From: Streptacidiphilus anmyonensis
Lineage (GTDB): Bacteria; Actinomycetota; Actinomycetes; Streptomycetales; Streptomycetaceae
Direction of reading: 5' to 3'
DNA: 64,000 bases
Assembly: GCF_000787855.1 (NCBI RefSeq)
Contig: NZ_BBPQ01000012.1
Span: forward strand, 22,383 to 86,382
The notes below the pieces were generated by a model. That model saw only the letters and a list, made by a program, of their open reading frames with translations, had not been told where the DNA came from and did no database searches. The position numbers and the translations under genes were made by a program. Positions 41,876 through 51,154 of this stretch are shown here, piece after piece (position 1 is the stretch's first letter; every line of letters starts with the position of its first letter).

Positions 41876-41897
41876 GATTGTTACGGCCGTAACAATC
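41876..41897. promoter_or_regulatory. perfect 22-bp palindrome, MarR operator
   Basis: Half-site GATTGTTACGG is followed directly by its exact reverse complement. It lies 15 bp upstream of the MarR ATG and 26 bp upstream of the monooxygenase GTG, so binding would block both promoters. TTACGGCCGTAA is a natural MarR core. Confidence 0.85.
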
Positions 41898-41923
41898 ACC
41901 TCGGGGGCTCTCGGGAGGGCACT

Positions 41924-43093
41924 GTGCGGATCACCATCGCGGGAGGCGGCATCGGCGGGCTCGCGGCCGCGCTCAGCCTGCACGCGGCAGGGTTCGAGGA
42001 CGTCGTCGTCTGCGAGGCGGCCGGGGAGATCCGTCCGCTCGGCGTCGGAATCAACCTCCTCCCTCACGCGGTACGGGAGTTGACCGAGCTCGGGCTCGCC
42101 GGGCGGCTGGCCGCGATCGGGGTCGCCACCGCCGAGCTCGCCTACTTCAACCGGTACGGGCAGGCGATCTGGTCCGAGCCCCGCGGGCTCGCCGCCGGAT
42201 ACCGGTGGCCGCAGTACTCGGTGCACCGGGGTGAGCTGCAGATGATGCTGCTCGACGCCGTCCGCGAGCGACTCGGCCCGCACGCGGTGCGGACCGGCAC
42301 CCGCGTCGAGGGGCTGCGGCACGACTCCGACCTGCTCGTCGGCGCCGACGGGATCCACTCCGCCGTCAGGGCCGCCCTCTTCCCCGGGGAGGGTGCGCCG
42401 CCGTGGAACGGGCTCGTGCTGTGGCGCGGGACGACCCGGGCGGACCGGCCGTTCCTGACCGGCCGTTCGATGATCATGGCCGGGGACGGCACGCAGAAGT
42501 TCGTCGCCTACCCCATCGGGGACGGACGGCTGGTCAACTGGATCGCCGAGCGACCAATCGACGGCGAACCGCCCGAGCGCGGCGACTGGAACCGGCCCGC
42601 CGACCTCGCCGCCGTGGTGGCGCACTTCGCCGACTGGACCTTCGACTGGCTCGACGTCCCGGGGCTGATCACCGCGGCCGAGGCCGCCTACGAGTACCCG
42701 ATGGTGGACCGCGAGCCGCTGCCGTTCTGGACCAGGGACGACGTGGTGCTGCTGGGCGACGCCGCCCATGCCATGTACCCGGTCGGCTCGAACGGGGCGT
42801 CCCAGGCGATCATCGACGCCCGGGTGCTCGCCCACTCGCTCGCCACCACCGGCGGGACCGCCGCCTACGAGGAGCTGCGCCGCCCGGCGACCGCGGCGCT
42901 CCAACTCGCCAACCGGCGCCAGGGGCCTGAGATCGTCATGCGTCTCGCCCACGAGCGGGCCCCGGGCGGGTTCGAGGACATCGAGCGGGTCGTCCCGCTG
43001 GAGGAGCGCGCCGGGATCGCCGCCTCCTACAAGCGCACAGCGGGTTTCGACCCGGCCCTGCTCAACGAGCGCGCGTCGTGGAGCGTGCGGTGA
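41924..43093 (+). CDS. FAD-dependent monooxygenase
   Basis: 389 aa from GTG 41924, preceded by GGGAGGGC. The N-terminal FAD-binding motif GGGIGGLAAALSLHAAGF, the central DLLVGADGIHSAVR (DG motif) and the GD motif VLLGDAAHAMYPVGSNGASQAI are complete. This is the salicylate-hydroxylase/UbiH-like class A flavoprotein family, acting on an aromatic or polyketide substrate. Controlled by the divergent MarR protein. Confidence 0.93.
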   Translation: MRITIAGGGIGGLAAALSLHAAGFEDVVVCEAAGEIRPLGVGINLLPHAVRELTELGLAGRLAAIGVATAELAYFNRYGQAIWSEPRGLAAGYRWPQYSVHRGELQMMLLDAVRERLGPHAVRTGTRVEGLRHDSDLLVGADGIHSAVRAALFPGEGAPPWNGLVLWRGTTRADRPFLTGRSMIMAGDGTQKFVAYPIGDGRLVNWIAERPIDGEPPERGDWNRPADLAAVVAHFADWTFDWLDVPGLITAAEAAYEYPMVDREPLPFWTRDDVVLLGDAAHAMYPVGSNGASQAIIDARVLAHSLATTGGTAAYEELRRPATAALQLANRRQGPEIVMRLAHERAPGGFEDIERVVPLEERAGIAASYKRTAGFDPALLNERASWSVR

Positions 43094-43539
43094 ACCTGGA
43101 CCACCTGGCCGACTTCGAGGTCAGCCTGGACCCGCTGCTCGACCTGGGCGACTCCCAGTGGGGCCGCCGCCGGGTGATCAACATCATCGGCGGGAGCTTC
43201 GAGGGACCGCGACTCTCCGGCGAGATCCTCCCCGGCGGCGCGGACTGGCAGGTGCTGCACCCTGACGGGATGGCCAGCATCGACACCCGCTCGACGCTGC
43301 GCACCCACGACGGCGCGCACCTCTACCTCACCACCAGCGGCGTGCGCCACGGTCCACCCGAGGTCCTGCGCCGGCTCGCCGCGGGCGAGCCGGTGGACCC
43401 CGACGACTACTATTTCCGCCTCTTCTGCCGCTTCGAGACCGGCGACGCCCGCTACTCCTGGCTCAACCGCACCCTCGCCGTCGCCACCGGCGGCCGCATG
43501 CCGGACGCGGTCCGCTACCGGGCCTACGCCGTCCGCTAG
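43090..43539 (+). CDS. DUF3237 family protein
   Basis: 149 aa. I choose GTG 43090, which overlaps the monooxygenase stop (GTGA) and has GGAG 7 nt upstream; a GTG 12 bp earlier is also in frame. The family pattern GGSFEGPRLSGEILPGGADWQVLHPDG is clear, with strands to the end. Function unknown; beta-barrel proteins of this kind often accompany monooxygenases, perhaps acting on the same product. Confidence 0.87.
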   Translation: MNLDHLADFEVSLDPLLDLGDSQWGRRRVINIIGGSFEGPRLSGEILPGGADWQVLHPDGMASIDTRSTLRTHDGAHLYLTTSGVRHGPPEVLRRLAAGEPVDPDDYYFRLFCRFETGDARYSWLNRTLAVATGGRMPDAVRYRAYAVR

Positions 43540-43673
43540 TCGGAGCCGTCGGGCAGTCGGAGCCGTCGGGTGGTCGGAGGGGCGGCTTGGCGCGCGGGCT
43601 GCGGGGGCCGACCATGGCAGCGGGCCCGTGCGGCCGGACCGGTCGCATCAGCTGTCAGGGAGAGGCGTCTCGT

Positions 43674-44147
43674 ATGGCCAGGACCGACTACTACCGCGAC
43701 CCCGCCGCGCCGCGTGCCAACTCCGTCGTGCCGTCCGTGGTCGCGGTGGTGCGCAATGCGGAGGGGCAGCTGTTGCTGATCCACCGCACCGACAACGACC
43801 GCTGGGCGCTGCCCGGCGGCGGGCACGACATCGGGGAGCGGATCGCCGAGACGGTGGTGCGTGAGGTGGAGGAGGAGACGGGCATCCTCGTGGCGGTCGA
43901 GTCGGTGGTCGGTCTCTACACCGATCCGGAGCACGTGATGGCCTACGACGACGGGGAGGTCCGGCAGCAGTTCTCGATCTGCTTCCGGGCGCGTCCGGTC
44001 GGCGGTCGGGTGCGGACCAGCAGCGAGTCCAAGGAGGTCCGCTGGGTCGCCCCGGCCGACCTCGACGCGCTGGACATCCACCCGTCCATGCGGCTGCGGA
44101 TCGCCCACGGCCTGAGCGAGGGACTGACCGAGCCGTACATCGGCTGA
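43674..44147 (+). CDS. Nudix hydrolase
   Basis: 157 aa from ATG 43674 with AGGGAGAGG upstream. The Nudix box is exact: GGHDIGERIAETVV followed by REVEEETGI (GX5EX7REUXEEXGU). It cleaves nucleoside diphosphate derivatives; the substrate is not predictable. It ends 3 bp before a convergent kinase gene. Confidence 0.92.
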   Translation: MARTDYYRDPAAPRANSVVPSVVAVVRNAEGQLLLIHRTDNDRWALPGGGHDIGERIAETVVREVEEETGILVAVESVVGLYTDPEHVMAYDDGEVRQQFSICFRARPVGGRVRTSSESKEVRWVAPADLDALDIHPSMRLRIAHGLSEGLTEPYIG

Positions 44148-44150
44148 AGG

Positions 44151-45731
44151 TCAGTCGCCCCCGCCCCCGCCGGCGCCCTGTTGCGTGTCGGTGGAGGCGA
44201 GCCGCCGCAGGGCCGAGCTGATGGAGGCGAGCCTGGTCGACCAGGCGTGTCCGGTGGACTGGTCGACGGTGTGCTCCTTGGTCAGCCGGCGCAGGTCGCG
44301 CTGGGCCGTGCGGATCGCCAGCCCGGCGTCACCGGGCTTGTGCTCGGTCAGGTCCTGGGACGCCTTGTCGAGGGCGGCGAGCAGCGGGTGCTGCTGCGCC
44401 TCGGTCAGGTCGGCAGCCGCCACCGCGTCGCGGAGCGACGCGATCATGCTCGCGGGGCCGGTGGCACGGGGCGAGGGGGCCGCCGAGGTGGGGACGGGGG
44501 TGGACGGCGGCGGCGCGGTGATCGGCGCGCCCGAGGCCGCACCGGACGTCGGCGTGCCGGAGCCGGAGGACTGCGACGCCACCGCTGCTCCGACGCAGGC
44601 CAGCAACGCGACGACGGCGGTCGCGATCAGCGCGGTGCGTCGGCGCCGCCGCGGCGGCCGGGCCTGGAAGCCGGGTTCGGACGGCATCGGCGCCGACCCG
44701 ATGGACGCTGACCCGAGGGACGCTGACCCGAGGGACGCCGAGCCGAAGGACGCCGAGCCGAACGGCTCCGGACCGGTGGCCGGGTCCAGCGGGGGCATCG
44801 CCATGGTCCGGTTCAGCGGCGCGGGATCGGCGACGGACGGCATCCAGGAGGTGGTCATGCCTCGGCCGGTCACGGCCGCCTGAAGCTCCGCGCGGGCGGT
44901 GGCCGCGTCGGCCGGGCGGCGGCCCGGCTCCTTCTCCAGCAGCCGCAGCACCGCCGCGTCCAGCGCGGGCGGGATGTCCGGCCGCAGCGACGAGGGCGGC
45001 GCGGGCCGCTCGCTCACGTTCTTCCAGGCGACCTCGACGGGGGTCGCGCCGACGAATGGCGGACGACCGGTGAGCATCTCCACCAGCACGCAGCCGAGGG
45101 CGTAGAGGTCGGCCCGGCCGTCCACGTCGGAGGCCGTGGCCTGCTCGGGCGCGAGATAGGCGGCGGTGCCCAGCACCGATCCGGTGCCGGTGAGCTGGGC
45201 CTCGTCGTTGCCGGCCTTGGCGATGCCGAAGTCGACGACCTTCACCTGGCCGCCGTCGGCGACCATGATGTTGCCCGGCTTGATGTCCCGGTGGACCAGC
45301 CCGGCCGCGTGCGCGACCTGGAGCGCCTCGCAGACCGTGGACGCGATCGCCACCGCCTGCTCCACGGGCAGCCGTGGCGTCCGTTCCAGCAGCTCGGCCA
45401 GGGTGCCGCCGTCGACGAGCTCCATCACCAGGTACGGCGTGCCGCCTTCGTCCACGCCCGAGTCGTAGACGGTCACGATGGCCGGGTGCACCAGGCTCGC
45501 CGCGTGACGCGCCTCACGGGCGAAGCGCTCGGCGAAGCGGGAGTCCTCGGCGAGGCCCTCGTTCAGCACCTTCACGGCGACGGGGCGTTCCAGCACCCGG
45601 TCGACGCCGCGCCAGACGGTCGCCATTCCGCCCGCGCCGAGCGTCTCGTGCAGCTCGTACCGTCCGTTCAGCAGCCCACCCGGCACCGGCTCGCTCTCCT
45701 CACCCCGGGCCCAGGTCCCGGATCCGCGCAC
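44151..45731 (-). CDS. PknB-like membrane serine/threonine kinase
   Basis: 526 aa. The kinase domain (about 24-285) has the glycine loop GAGGMATV, K54, catalytic HRDIKPGN (D149) and DFG (D167). The juxtamembrane region carries four to five copies of a GSAS(F/L/I) pentapeptide (324-348), encoded by a 15-bp tandem repeat near 44690-44760. One membrane helix (367-386) leads to a Pro/Ser/Thr-rich stalk and a helical extracellular domain. There are no PASTA repeats. The role is signalling across the membrane; the ligand is unknown. Confidence 0.93.
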   Translation of the reverse strand: MRGSGTWARGEESEPVPGGLLNGRYELHETLGAGGMATVWRGVDRVLERPVAVKVLNEGLAEDSRFAERFAREARHAASLVHPAIVTVYDSGVDEGGTPYLVMELVDGGTLAELLERTPRLPVEQAVAIASTVCEALQVAHAAGLVHRDIKPGNIMVADGGQVKVVDFGIAKAGNDEAQLTGTGSVLGTAAYLAPEQATASDVDGRADLYALGCVLVEMLTGRPPFVGATPVEVAWKNVSERPAPPSSLRPDIPPALDAAVLRLLEKEPGRRPADAATARAELQAAVTGRGMTTSWMPSVADPAPLNRTMAMPPLDPATGPEPFGSASFGSASLGSASLGSASIGSAPMPSEPGFQARPPRRRRRTALIATAVVALLACVGAAVASQSSGSGTPTSGAASGAPITAPPPSTPVPTSAAPSPRATGPASMIASLRDAVAAADLTEAQQHPLLAALDKASQDLTEHKPGDAGLAIRTAQRDLRRLTKEHTVDQSTGHAWSTRLASISSALRRLASTDTQQGAGGGGGD

Positions 45732-45866
45732 CCCGGCACCCTAGTACGCGGGCGCCGGGACGGCGGGTGGCGAGCGTCACGCGGCGGGTCAGCGCAGCGG
45801 CTCAGGACAGCGCCTCAGCGCAACGGGTCAGCACAGCGGGTCAGGGCGACGACTCCGGGCGACGGC

Positions 45867-46499
45867 TCAGGACAGCAGGCCGTTGTAGTCCGGGAGCTTG
45901 AACGCGGCGTCGGCGTAGCCGCCGTCCAGGTCGGTGGTGTTGTTGCCGACGTTCGCGACGATGTCGTAGCCCTCGGCCACCAGCTTCCTGCGGGTGTCGG
46001 TCTTGAAGGTCTGGATCGACTCCAGCAGCTGGAGCGGGTTGCGGCTGTAGAGGCCGTCGACGGTGTAGCCGACCGAGGTGAGGTCGAACTCGGTGGCCAG
46101 GTCGATCAGGTCGGGGCGGGCGGTGACGAACAGGACCTTCACGCCGTGTGCGGTCGCGTACTTCGCCAGCTGGAGCACCGGCGGGGTGGCCGGGGTCGGG
46201 TAGGCGGTCGGGTAGAAGTACGACGCGAGCGAGGTGTTGTCGATGTCGAGCACGATCGCCGGGGTGCCGCTGAACGTGCCTGCGGCGATGCGCTGCTGAA
46301 GGTAGCTCAGCGCGGGCGCGGTGGCGGCGGTCGCGTCGGACAGCCACTGGGCGTAGCTCACCGCGGCGGCCGTCGCCGTGGCCGTCGCGGCGGCCGGGGA
46401 CGGCGTCGCGGCGCCCGCCGGGGTGGCGACGCCCGCGCCCAGTGCGGCGGTGGCGGTGACGGTCGCGGCGGCGACGACGAGACGGCGGATACCTCGCAT
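45867..46499 (-). CDS. secreted HAD-family (class III/B) acid phosphatase
   Basis: 210 aa from ATG 46499 with AGGAG 5 nt upstream. A signal peptide (MRGIRRLVVAAATVTATAALGAGVATPAGA) is followed by the HAD core: VLDIDNTSL (nucleophile DxD), FVTARPD and the GNNTTDLDGG motif IV region. Expected to dephosphorylate external organic phosphates. Confidence 0.9.
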   Translation of the reverse strand: MRGIRRLVVAAATVTATAALGAGVATPAGAATPSPAAATATATAAAVSYAQWLSDATAATAPALSYLQQRIAAGTFSGTPAIVLDIDNTSLASYFYPTAYPTPATPPVLQLAKYATAHGVKVLFVTARPDLIDLATEFDLTSVGYTVDGLYSRNPLQLLESIQTFKTDTRRKLVAEGYDIVANVGNNTTDLDGGYADAAFKLPDYNGLLS

Positions 46500-46869
46500 G
46501 CGAACTCCTGGCCGGAAAGGGGTCGACGGGATGGGCGAGCTGAGCGCCCGCCGTCGACCCTCCTCGTCGCGGGGGAACGCGGGGCGGCCATGAAGTGGCC
46601 AAGCCTTGTTCTGCACATGGCATTTACTTGCGAGTAGCTTCGCGCGGCGCGCCCCGGTCCGGCGCGGACGAGCCCAGTGGCACCACGTGATGCCATCCAC
46701 TCGTCCAGATGGCACCAGTTCTGAGCTGCCACGACGCCAATCGGAGCCAGAAAGGCTTGCACTGGTGCCAAAGTGGTGCCACTCTTGGGTCATCAACAAC
46801 GGGCACCGCCCACCGCACGTACCGGATCGCACGTACCGCATCCCACCGCCCTCCGCGAAGGAACCCGAG
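46500..46869. other. divergent control region
   Basis: 370 bp between the phosphatase and the DUF4097 gene, no gene inside. It holds promoters for both sides and the TGGCACCA repeats described separately. Confidence 0.6.
46678..46781. promoter_or_regulatory. four TGGCACCA/TGGTGCCA boxes upstream of the DUF4097-ABC operon
   Basis: TGGCACCA at 46678 and 46710, its reverse complement TGGTGCCA at 46763 and 46774. The last two are 11 bp apart, one helical turn. Such direct plus inverted copies suggest a cooperative regulator controlling the exporter operon that starts at 46870 or the divergent phosphatase. Confidence 0.55.
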
Positions 46870-47781
46870 ATGTCCCGCTCCACGTTCGAGACCCCCGCCC
46901 CGATCGCCGTCGTCCTGGACCTCTACGTCGCCCAGGTCCGCTTCGCCGCCTCGGATCGCACCGACACGGTCGTCGAGGTCCGCCCGAGCGATCCGGACAA
47001 GCCCGCCGACGTCAGGGCCGCCGAGAACACCCGCGTCGAGTACGACGAGACCACCCGCACCCTCGGCGTCGTCACCCGGAAGCCGCTGAACCGGTTCGTG
47101 AACTTCAGCAGCCGGCGCCCCGAGTCGGTCGACGTGCTGATCCAGCTTCCGGCCGGCTCCGACGTCCGCGGTGAGGCCGACCTCGGTGACTTCGACGCCG
47201 AGGGCGCGCTCGGCACCGTCCAGCTCAAGAACGACGTCGGCGCCGTCCACCTCGCCGCCACCGGCTCGGTCAACCTCCGCAACGGCGTCGGCCGGGTCGT
47301 CGTCGACCAGGTCAACGGCAACGCCCAGATCCACACCGGCTCCAGCGACATCAGCGTCGGGTCCGTCGACGGCACCGCCGACGTCACCAACGGCAACGGT
47401 CGGATCCAGATCGGCCTGCTCGCCGGCCCCGCCGGCGTCCGCGGCTCCAACGGCTCGGTCCACGTCGAGCGCGCGTTCGCCGACATCACCGCCGCCAGCG
47501 CCAACGGCGAGGTCCGGATCGGCGAGGTCGTCCGCGGCAAGGTCTCCGCCACCACCAAGAACGGCAGCGTCCACGTCGGCGTCCGCCACGGCAGCGCCGC
47601 CCTCCTCGACCTCCACACCACCGTCGGCCGCGTGCACAACGCCCTCGCCGCCGCCGCAGCCCCGGACGCCGCAGCCGCCGGTACCGCTGCCGCCACCGCC
47701 GACCGGCTCGACATCCACGCCGAGACCAAGCTCGGCGACGTCACCATCCACCGCACCCCGGCCCTGAAGGAGCAGGTGTGA
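46870..47781 (+). CDS. DUF4097 beta-strand repeat protein
   Basis: 303 aa from ATG 46870 (AAGGAA upstream). After a short head (IAVVLDLYVAQVRFAASDR) the protein is a right-handed beta-solenoid of DUF4097 type, with repeated turns such as GSVNLRNGVGRVVVDQVNGNA and GTADVTNGNGRIQIG. Cytosolic. DUF4097 proteins are often linked to ABC exporters and adhesin-like roles. It overlaps the ABC ATPase start by 4 bp. Confidence 0.9.
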   Translation: MSRSTFETPAPIAVVLDLYVAQVRFAASDRTDTVVEVRPSDPDKPADVRAAENTRVEYDETTRTLGVVTRKPLNRFVNFSSRRPESVDVLIQLPAGSDVRGEADLGDFDAEGALGTVQLKNDVGAVHLAATGSVNLRNGVGRVVVDQVNGNAQIHTGSSDISVGSVDGTADVTNGNGRIQIGLLAGPAGVRGSNGSVHVERAFADITAASANGEVRIGEVVRGKVSATTKNGSVHVGVRHGSAALLDLHTTVGRVHNALAAAAAPDAAAAGTAAATADRLDIHAETKLGDVTIHRTPALKEQV

Positions 47782-48725
47782 ACACCTCGACGCGCGACGA
47801 CGCCGCCGCGATCTCGGCCCGCGGCCTCTACAAGGCCTTCGGCGAGAAGACCGTGCTCGACGGCATCGACCTGACGGTCCAGCAGGGCACGATCCTGGCC
47901 CTGCTGGGGCCCAACGGGGCCGGAAAGACCACCGCGGTCCACCTGTTGACCACCTACCTGCGTCCCGACGCCGGCGAGGTCCGCGTCGCCGGCTGGGACG
48001 CCGCGAAGCACCCGCAGGCGGTCCGGCGCGCGATCGGCGTCACCGGTCAGTTCTCCGCCGTGGACGGTTACCTCACCGGCCGCGAGAACCTCATGCTGAT
48101 GGCCGACCTGCACCTGCTGCCGAAGCGGGTCGGCCGGGCCAAGGCCGCGGAGCTGCTGGAACGGTTCGAGCTCGGCGAGGCCGGGGACAAGCCCGCGTCG
48201 ACCTACTCGGGTGGCATGAAGCGCAAGCTCGACCTGGCCATGACGCTGGTCGGCGACCCGAAGGTGATCTTCCTCGACGAGCCGACCACCGGTCTGGACC
48301 CGCGCAGCCGCCGCACCATGTGGGACATCATCCGCGGACTCGTCGCCTCCGGGACGACGCTCCTGCTGACCACCCAGTACCTGGAGGAGGCCGACCAGCT
48401 CGCGGACCGCGTCGCCGTGCTGGACGGCGGCCGGATCGTCGCCGAGGGGACGCCGGCCGAGCTCAAGGCGCGGATCCCCGGCGGGCACATCGAGCTGTCC
48501 TTCGCCGACCGCGCCCGCCTGGAGGCTGCCGCCAGTCTGCTCGACCCGACCGGCCGTGACGACGACGGGCTGACGCTCCAACTGCCCGGCGACGCCCGCG
48601 TCAGCACGCTGTGGCCGCTGCTCCGGCGGCTGAACGACGCCTCGATCGAGGTCGAGGCGCTCACCGTGCACACCCCCGATCTCGACGACGTCTTCTTCGC
48701 CCTCACCGGAAGGAAAGGAGCCTGA
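47778..48725 (+). CDS. DrrA-type ABC exporter ATPase
   Basis: 315 aa from GTG 47778. Walker A GPNGAGKTT, Q-loop GVTGQF, signature YSGGMKRKLDLA, Walker B VIFLDEPTTGLDPRSR, H-loop TTQYLEEA. The C-terminal extension (about 220-315) is typical of daunorubicin-resistance type ATPases. With the next gene it forms a two-component exporter. Confidence 0.95.
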   Translation: MNTSTRDDAAAISARGLYKAFGEKTVLDGIDLTVQQGTILALLGPNGAGKTTAVHLLTTYLRPDAGEVRVAGWDAAKHPQAVRRAIGVTGQFSAVDGYLTGRENLMLMADLHLLPKRVGRAKAAELLERFELGEAGDKPASTYSGGMKRKLDLAMTLVGDPKVIFLDEPTTGLDPRSRRTMWDIIRGLVASGTTLLLTTQYLEEADQLADRVAVLDGGRIVAEGTPAELKARIPGGHIELSFADRARLEAAASLLDPTGRDDDGLTLQLPGDARVSTLWPLLRRLNDASIEVEALTVHTPDLDDVFFALTGRKGA

Positions 48726-48727
48726 CC

Positions 48728-49576
48728 ATGAGCACCCTCACCGCCACCCGCCCCACGGCCGAGATCGACGACCGACGCTCACACGCCCTGGTGCACGCCC
48801 GGATCATGCTGCGCCGCAACCTGCGCCACCTGCTGCGCTATCCGTCGCTGACCGTCATGGTCACGATGATGCCGGTGGTCTTCCTGCTCCTGTTCGTCTA
48901 CGTCTTCGGCGGGACGCTCGGTTCCGGGCTCGGCAGCGGGACGCCGGTCGGCATGCACGGCGGCCGGTCCGCCTACGTGGCCTACGTCACCCCCGGCATC
49001 ATCCTGATGGCCGTGGCCGCAGCGGCGCAGGGCACCGCGATCGCGGTCGCCCAGGACATGACCGAGGGCATCATCGCCCGGTTCCGCACCATGGCGGTGG
49101 CCCGGTCGTCGGTCCTCACCGGGCACGTCGTCGGCGCGACCGTCCAGACGGTGATCGGCGTCGCCGTCGTCACCGGCGTCGCGATCGCCGTCGGCTTCCG
49201 GCCGCACGCGAACGCGGCCGACTGGCTCGCCGCCTTCGGCGTGATCCTGCTGCTGACCTTCGCCGTGACCTGGCTCTGCGTCGGGTTGGGGCTGTCGGCC
49301 AAGAGCGTGGAGACCGCGAGCAACTCCCCGATGTTCCTGACCCTGCTGCCCTTCCTCGGCAGCGGGTTCGTCCCGACCGCCTCGCTGCCGACGGGCATGC
49401 GCTGGTTCGCGGAGTACCAACCGTTCACGCCGGTCACCGAGACGCTGCGTGGACTGCTGACCGGGACGAAGATCGGCGACAACCTGGTCGTCACCCTCGC
49501 CTGGTGCGTCGGCGTCGCGGCGGTCTCCTGCGTCTGGTCGCGGCGGCTGTACGAGCGGGAGCCGAAGCCGAGCTGA
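48728..49576 (+). CDS. DrrB-type ABC-2 permease
   Basis: 282 aa from ATG 48728, 3 bp after the ATPase stop. Six hydrophobic helices and the ABC-2 segment MTEGIIARFRTMAVARSSVLTG are visible. The substrate is unknown, probably a hydrophobic compound or lipid. Ends 10 bp before a convergent methyltransferase gene. Confidence 0.93.
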   Translation: MSTLTATRPTAEIDDRRSHALVHARIMLRRNLRHLLRYPSLTVMVTMMPVVFLLLFVYVFGGTLGSGLGSGTPVGMHGGRSAYVAYVTPGIILMAVAAAAQGTAIAVAQDMTEGIIARFRTMAVARSSVLTGHVVGATVQTVIGVAVVTGVAIAVGFRPHANAADWLAAFGVILLLTFAVTWLCVGLGLSAKSVETASNSPMFLTLLPFLGSGFVPTASLPTGMRWFAEYQPFTPVTETLRGLLTGTKIGDNLVVTLAWCVGVAAVSCVWSRRLYEREPKPS

Positions 49577-49586
49577 CACAGCACTG

Positions 49587-50210
49587 TCAGCCCTTGCGGG
49601 CGAGGAGTTGCAGCTCCTGGAACTGGCGCCGGTCGGTGGGTCGTGGCTCGCAGAGGATGCGGGCCACTTCGCCCATTCCGACCTCGCGCAGCATCCCGGC
49701 GAGGTGGTCGGGCGACCACCGGTAGGCCGTGACCACCGAGTGGTCGTAGGACTGACACGGGATCGAGGGGTCGTCGGTGGCGAACAGGCTGATCAGCAGG
49801 TGTCCACCGGGAGCGAGGACGCGACCGATCTCCGCGAGGACGGCGGGAAGCCCCTCCGGCGGGGTGTGGATGACGGACCAGCGGGCGAGCACGCCGCCCA
49901 GGGAGCCGTCCGCGATGTCCAGCGCGGCCATCGAGCCGTGCTCGAACCGCAGACCCGGATGGGCCTCCCGGGCCAGCCGGACCATCGCCGGTGAGGCGTC
50001 GACGCCGAACGCCTTGAGCCCCAACCCGCCCAGGTGGGCGGTGATCTGACCGGGCCCGCAGCCCAGGTCGGCGACCTCCCCGATCCCGTTCGTCCGGACC
50101 AACTCGGCGAAGGCGCGCAGGAGTGCGCGCTCCAGGGGGCGGTCGCTGAGCGTGTCCCTGAACTGTTCCGCGTAGCGGGAGGCGACGGCGTCGTAGGCGG
50201 CTGCGGTCAT
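49587..50210 (-). CDS. class I SAM-dependent methyltransferase
   Basis: 207 aa. Motif I VADLGCGPGQITAHLGGLG, acidic motif II VDASPAMV and the motif IV region GVLARWSVIHTPP are typical of small-molecule methyltransferases of the UbiE type. Divergent from the membrane protein gene at 50294. Confidence 0.92.
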   Translation of the reverse strand: MTAAAYDAVASRYAEQFRDTLSDRPLERALLRAFAELVRTNGIGEVADLGCGPGQITAHLGGLGLKAFGVDASPAMVRLAREAHPGLRFEHGSMAALDIADGSLGGVLARWSVIHTPPEGLPAVLAEIGRVLAPGGHLLISLFATDDPSIPCQSYDHSVVTAYRWSPDHLAGMLREVGMGEVARILCEPRPTDRRQFQELQLLARKG

Positions 50211-50259
50211 ACGGGGACCGTAGCAGCGGTCACTGACAGTCGAGGCGTCAGGAAACTAC

Positions 50260-50273
50260 TTTCCATTTGGAAA
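50260..50273. promoter_or_regulatory. TTTCCA-TT-TGGAAA inverted repeat, putative operator
   Basis: A 14-bp inverted repeat in the 83-bp gap between two divergent genes, followed by CAAAGTGCTAGCC with a -10-like core. Expected target of the winged-helix regulator encoded two genes downstream (50728-51084). Confidence 0.6.
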
Positions 50274-50293
50274 CAAAGTGCTAGCCTTCGAGC

Positions 50294-50743
50294 ATGGCTG
50301 CTGAGTTGAGCCCGGAAGAGGCTCTGAGGATCGCCGTCGACACCCGTCGCGCCGCCGCGCCGCCGCGCGTCCCCGCGTGGTTCCCCTTCTACGCCGGGGG
50401 CACGTTCGCGCTGGCCATGGTCCTGGCCGGGCTCTCCGACCTGGCCGGCCGGAACCAGGCCGCCGCCTCGTCCCTCGGCATCGCCGCGATCGTCGTGTTC
50501 GTCGCCCACCTCGGCATGTACGTGGAGCTGGTGCGTCGTTGGCGCCGCGGCGGGACGGTCCCGTTGACCAACACCTGTGCGACCCGGGCGCGAAGCCGCA
50601 AGTCCGGCTGGTTCCTGCTGGTCGGGGTGGCCGTCGGCGGCGGGCTCTACTGGGCGGTTGCCCCGGGCTGGGGCGACATCTCCTTCGGCCTGGTCATCGG
50701 CCTGGAGACCTGGTACCGGCTCACCGGATGGACGCGACCGTAG
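50294..50743 (+). CDS. small integral membrane protein
   Basis: 149 aa with about four hydrophobic helices (WFPFYAGGTFALAMVLAGL, SLGIAAIVVFVAHLGMYVEL, GWFLLVGVAVGGGLYWAV, FGLVIGLETWY). No catalytic motif. It overlaps the following regulator gene by 16 bp; the pair recurs in actinomycetes as membrane protein plus winged-helix regulator. Confidence 0.8.
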   Translation: MAAELSPEEALRIAVDTRRAAAPPRVPAWFPFYAGGTFALAMVLAGLSDLAGRNQAAASSLGIAAIVVFVAHLGMYVELVRRWRRGGTVPLTNTCATRARSRKSGWFLLVGVAVGGGLYWAVAPGWGDISFGLVIGLETWYRLTGWTRP

Positions 50744-51084
50744 TGCCCGGCGCCTCCCGATCCCCGCTGCCCGACGAGGCGTTCGGCACCCTGCCCAAGC
50801 TCAAGCTGGCCGCCTTCCTGGCCGGCTGCGGCGAGGCGGACTTCGCCACCGTCGCCGACACCTGCCAGATCGCCGCGCCGACCCTCTCCAAAGCCGCTGT
50901 CGCCCTGGAGGAGCTGGGGTACGTCCGCGTGCGCAAGGGCCACGTCGGCCGACGCCCCCGCACCTGGCTCTCGCTGACGGCCAAGGGCCGCGGCGCGTTC
51001 GAACGCCACCTCTGCGCCCTCTCCGCCCTCACCGCCCAGGGCCGGGCCCACCAGGGTGACGAGGAAACATCGGAGTCCGAGTAA
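50728..51084 (+). CDS. winged-helix transcriptional regulator (MarR-like, HTH_34)
   Basis: 118 aa from ATG 50728. It consists of one winged helix: FGTLPKLKLAAFLAGCGEADFATVADTCQIAAPTLSKAAVALEELGYVRVRKG, then a GRRPRTWLSLTAKGRGAF wing. Likely represses its own operon through the palindrome at 50260. Confidence 0.88.
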   Translation: MDATVVPGASRSPLPDEAFGTLPKLKLAAFLAGCGEADFATVADTCQIAAPTLSKAAVALEELGYVRVRKGHVGRRPRTWLSLTAKGRGAFERHLCALSALTAQGRAHQGDEETSESE

Positions 51085-51154
51085 TTCTCGAAAAGCGAGA
51101 CGCCGCCCCGGAACGTATTGACGAAAGGCGGGAATTGCTGCGACGCTTTCGCCC

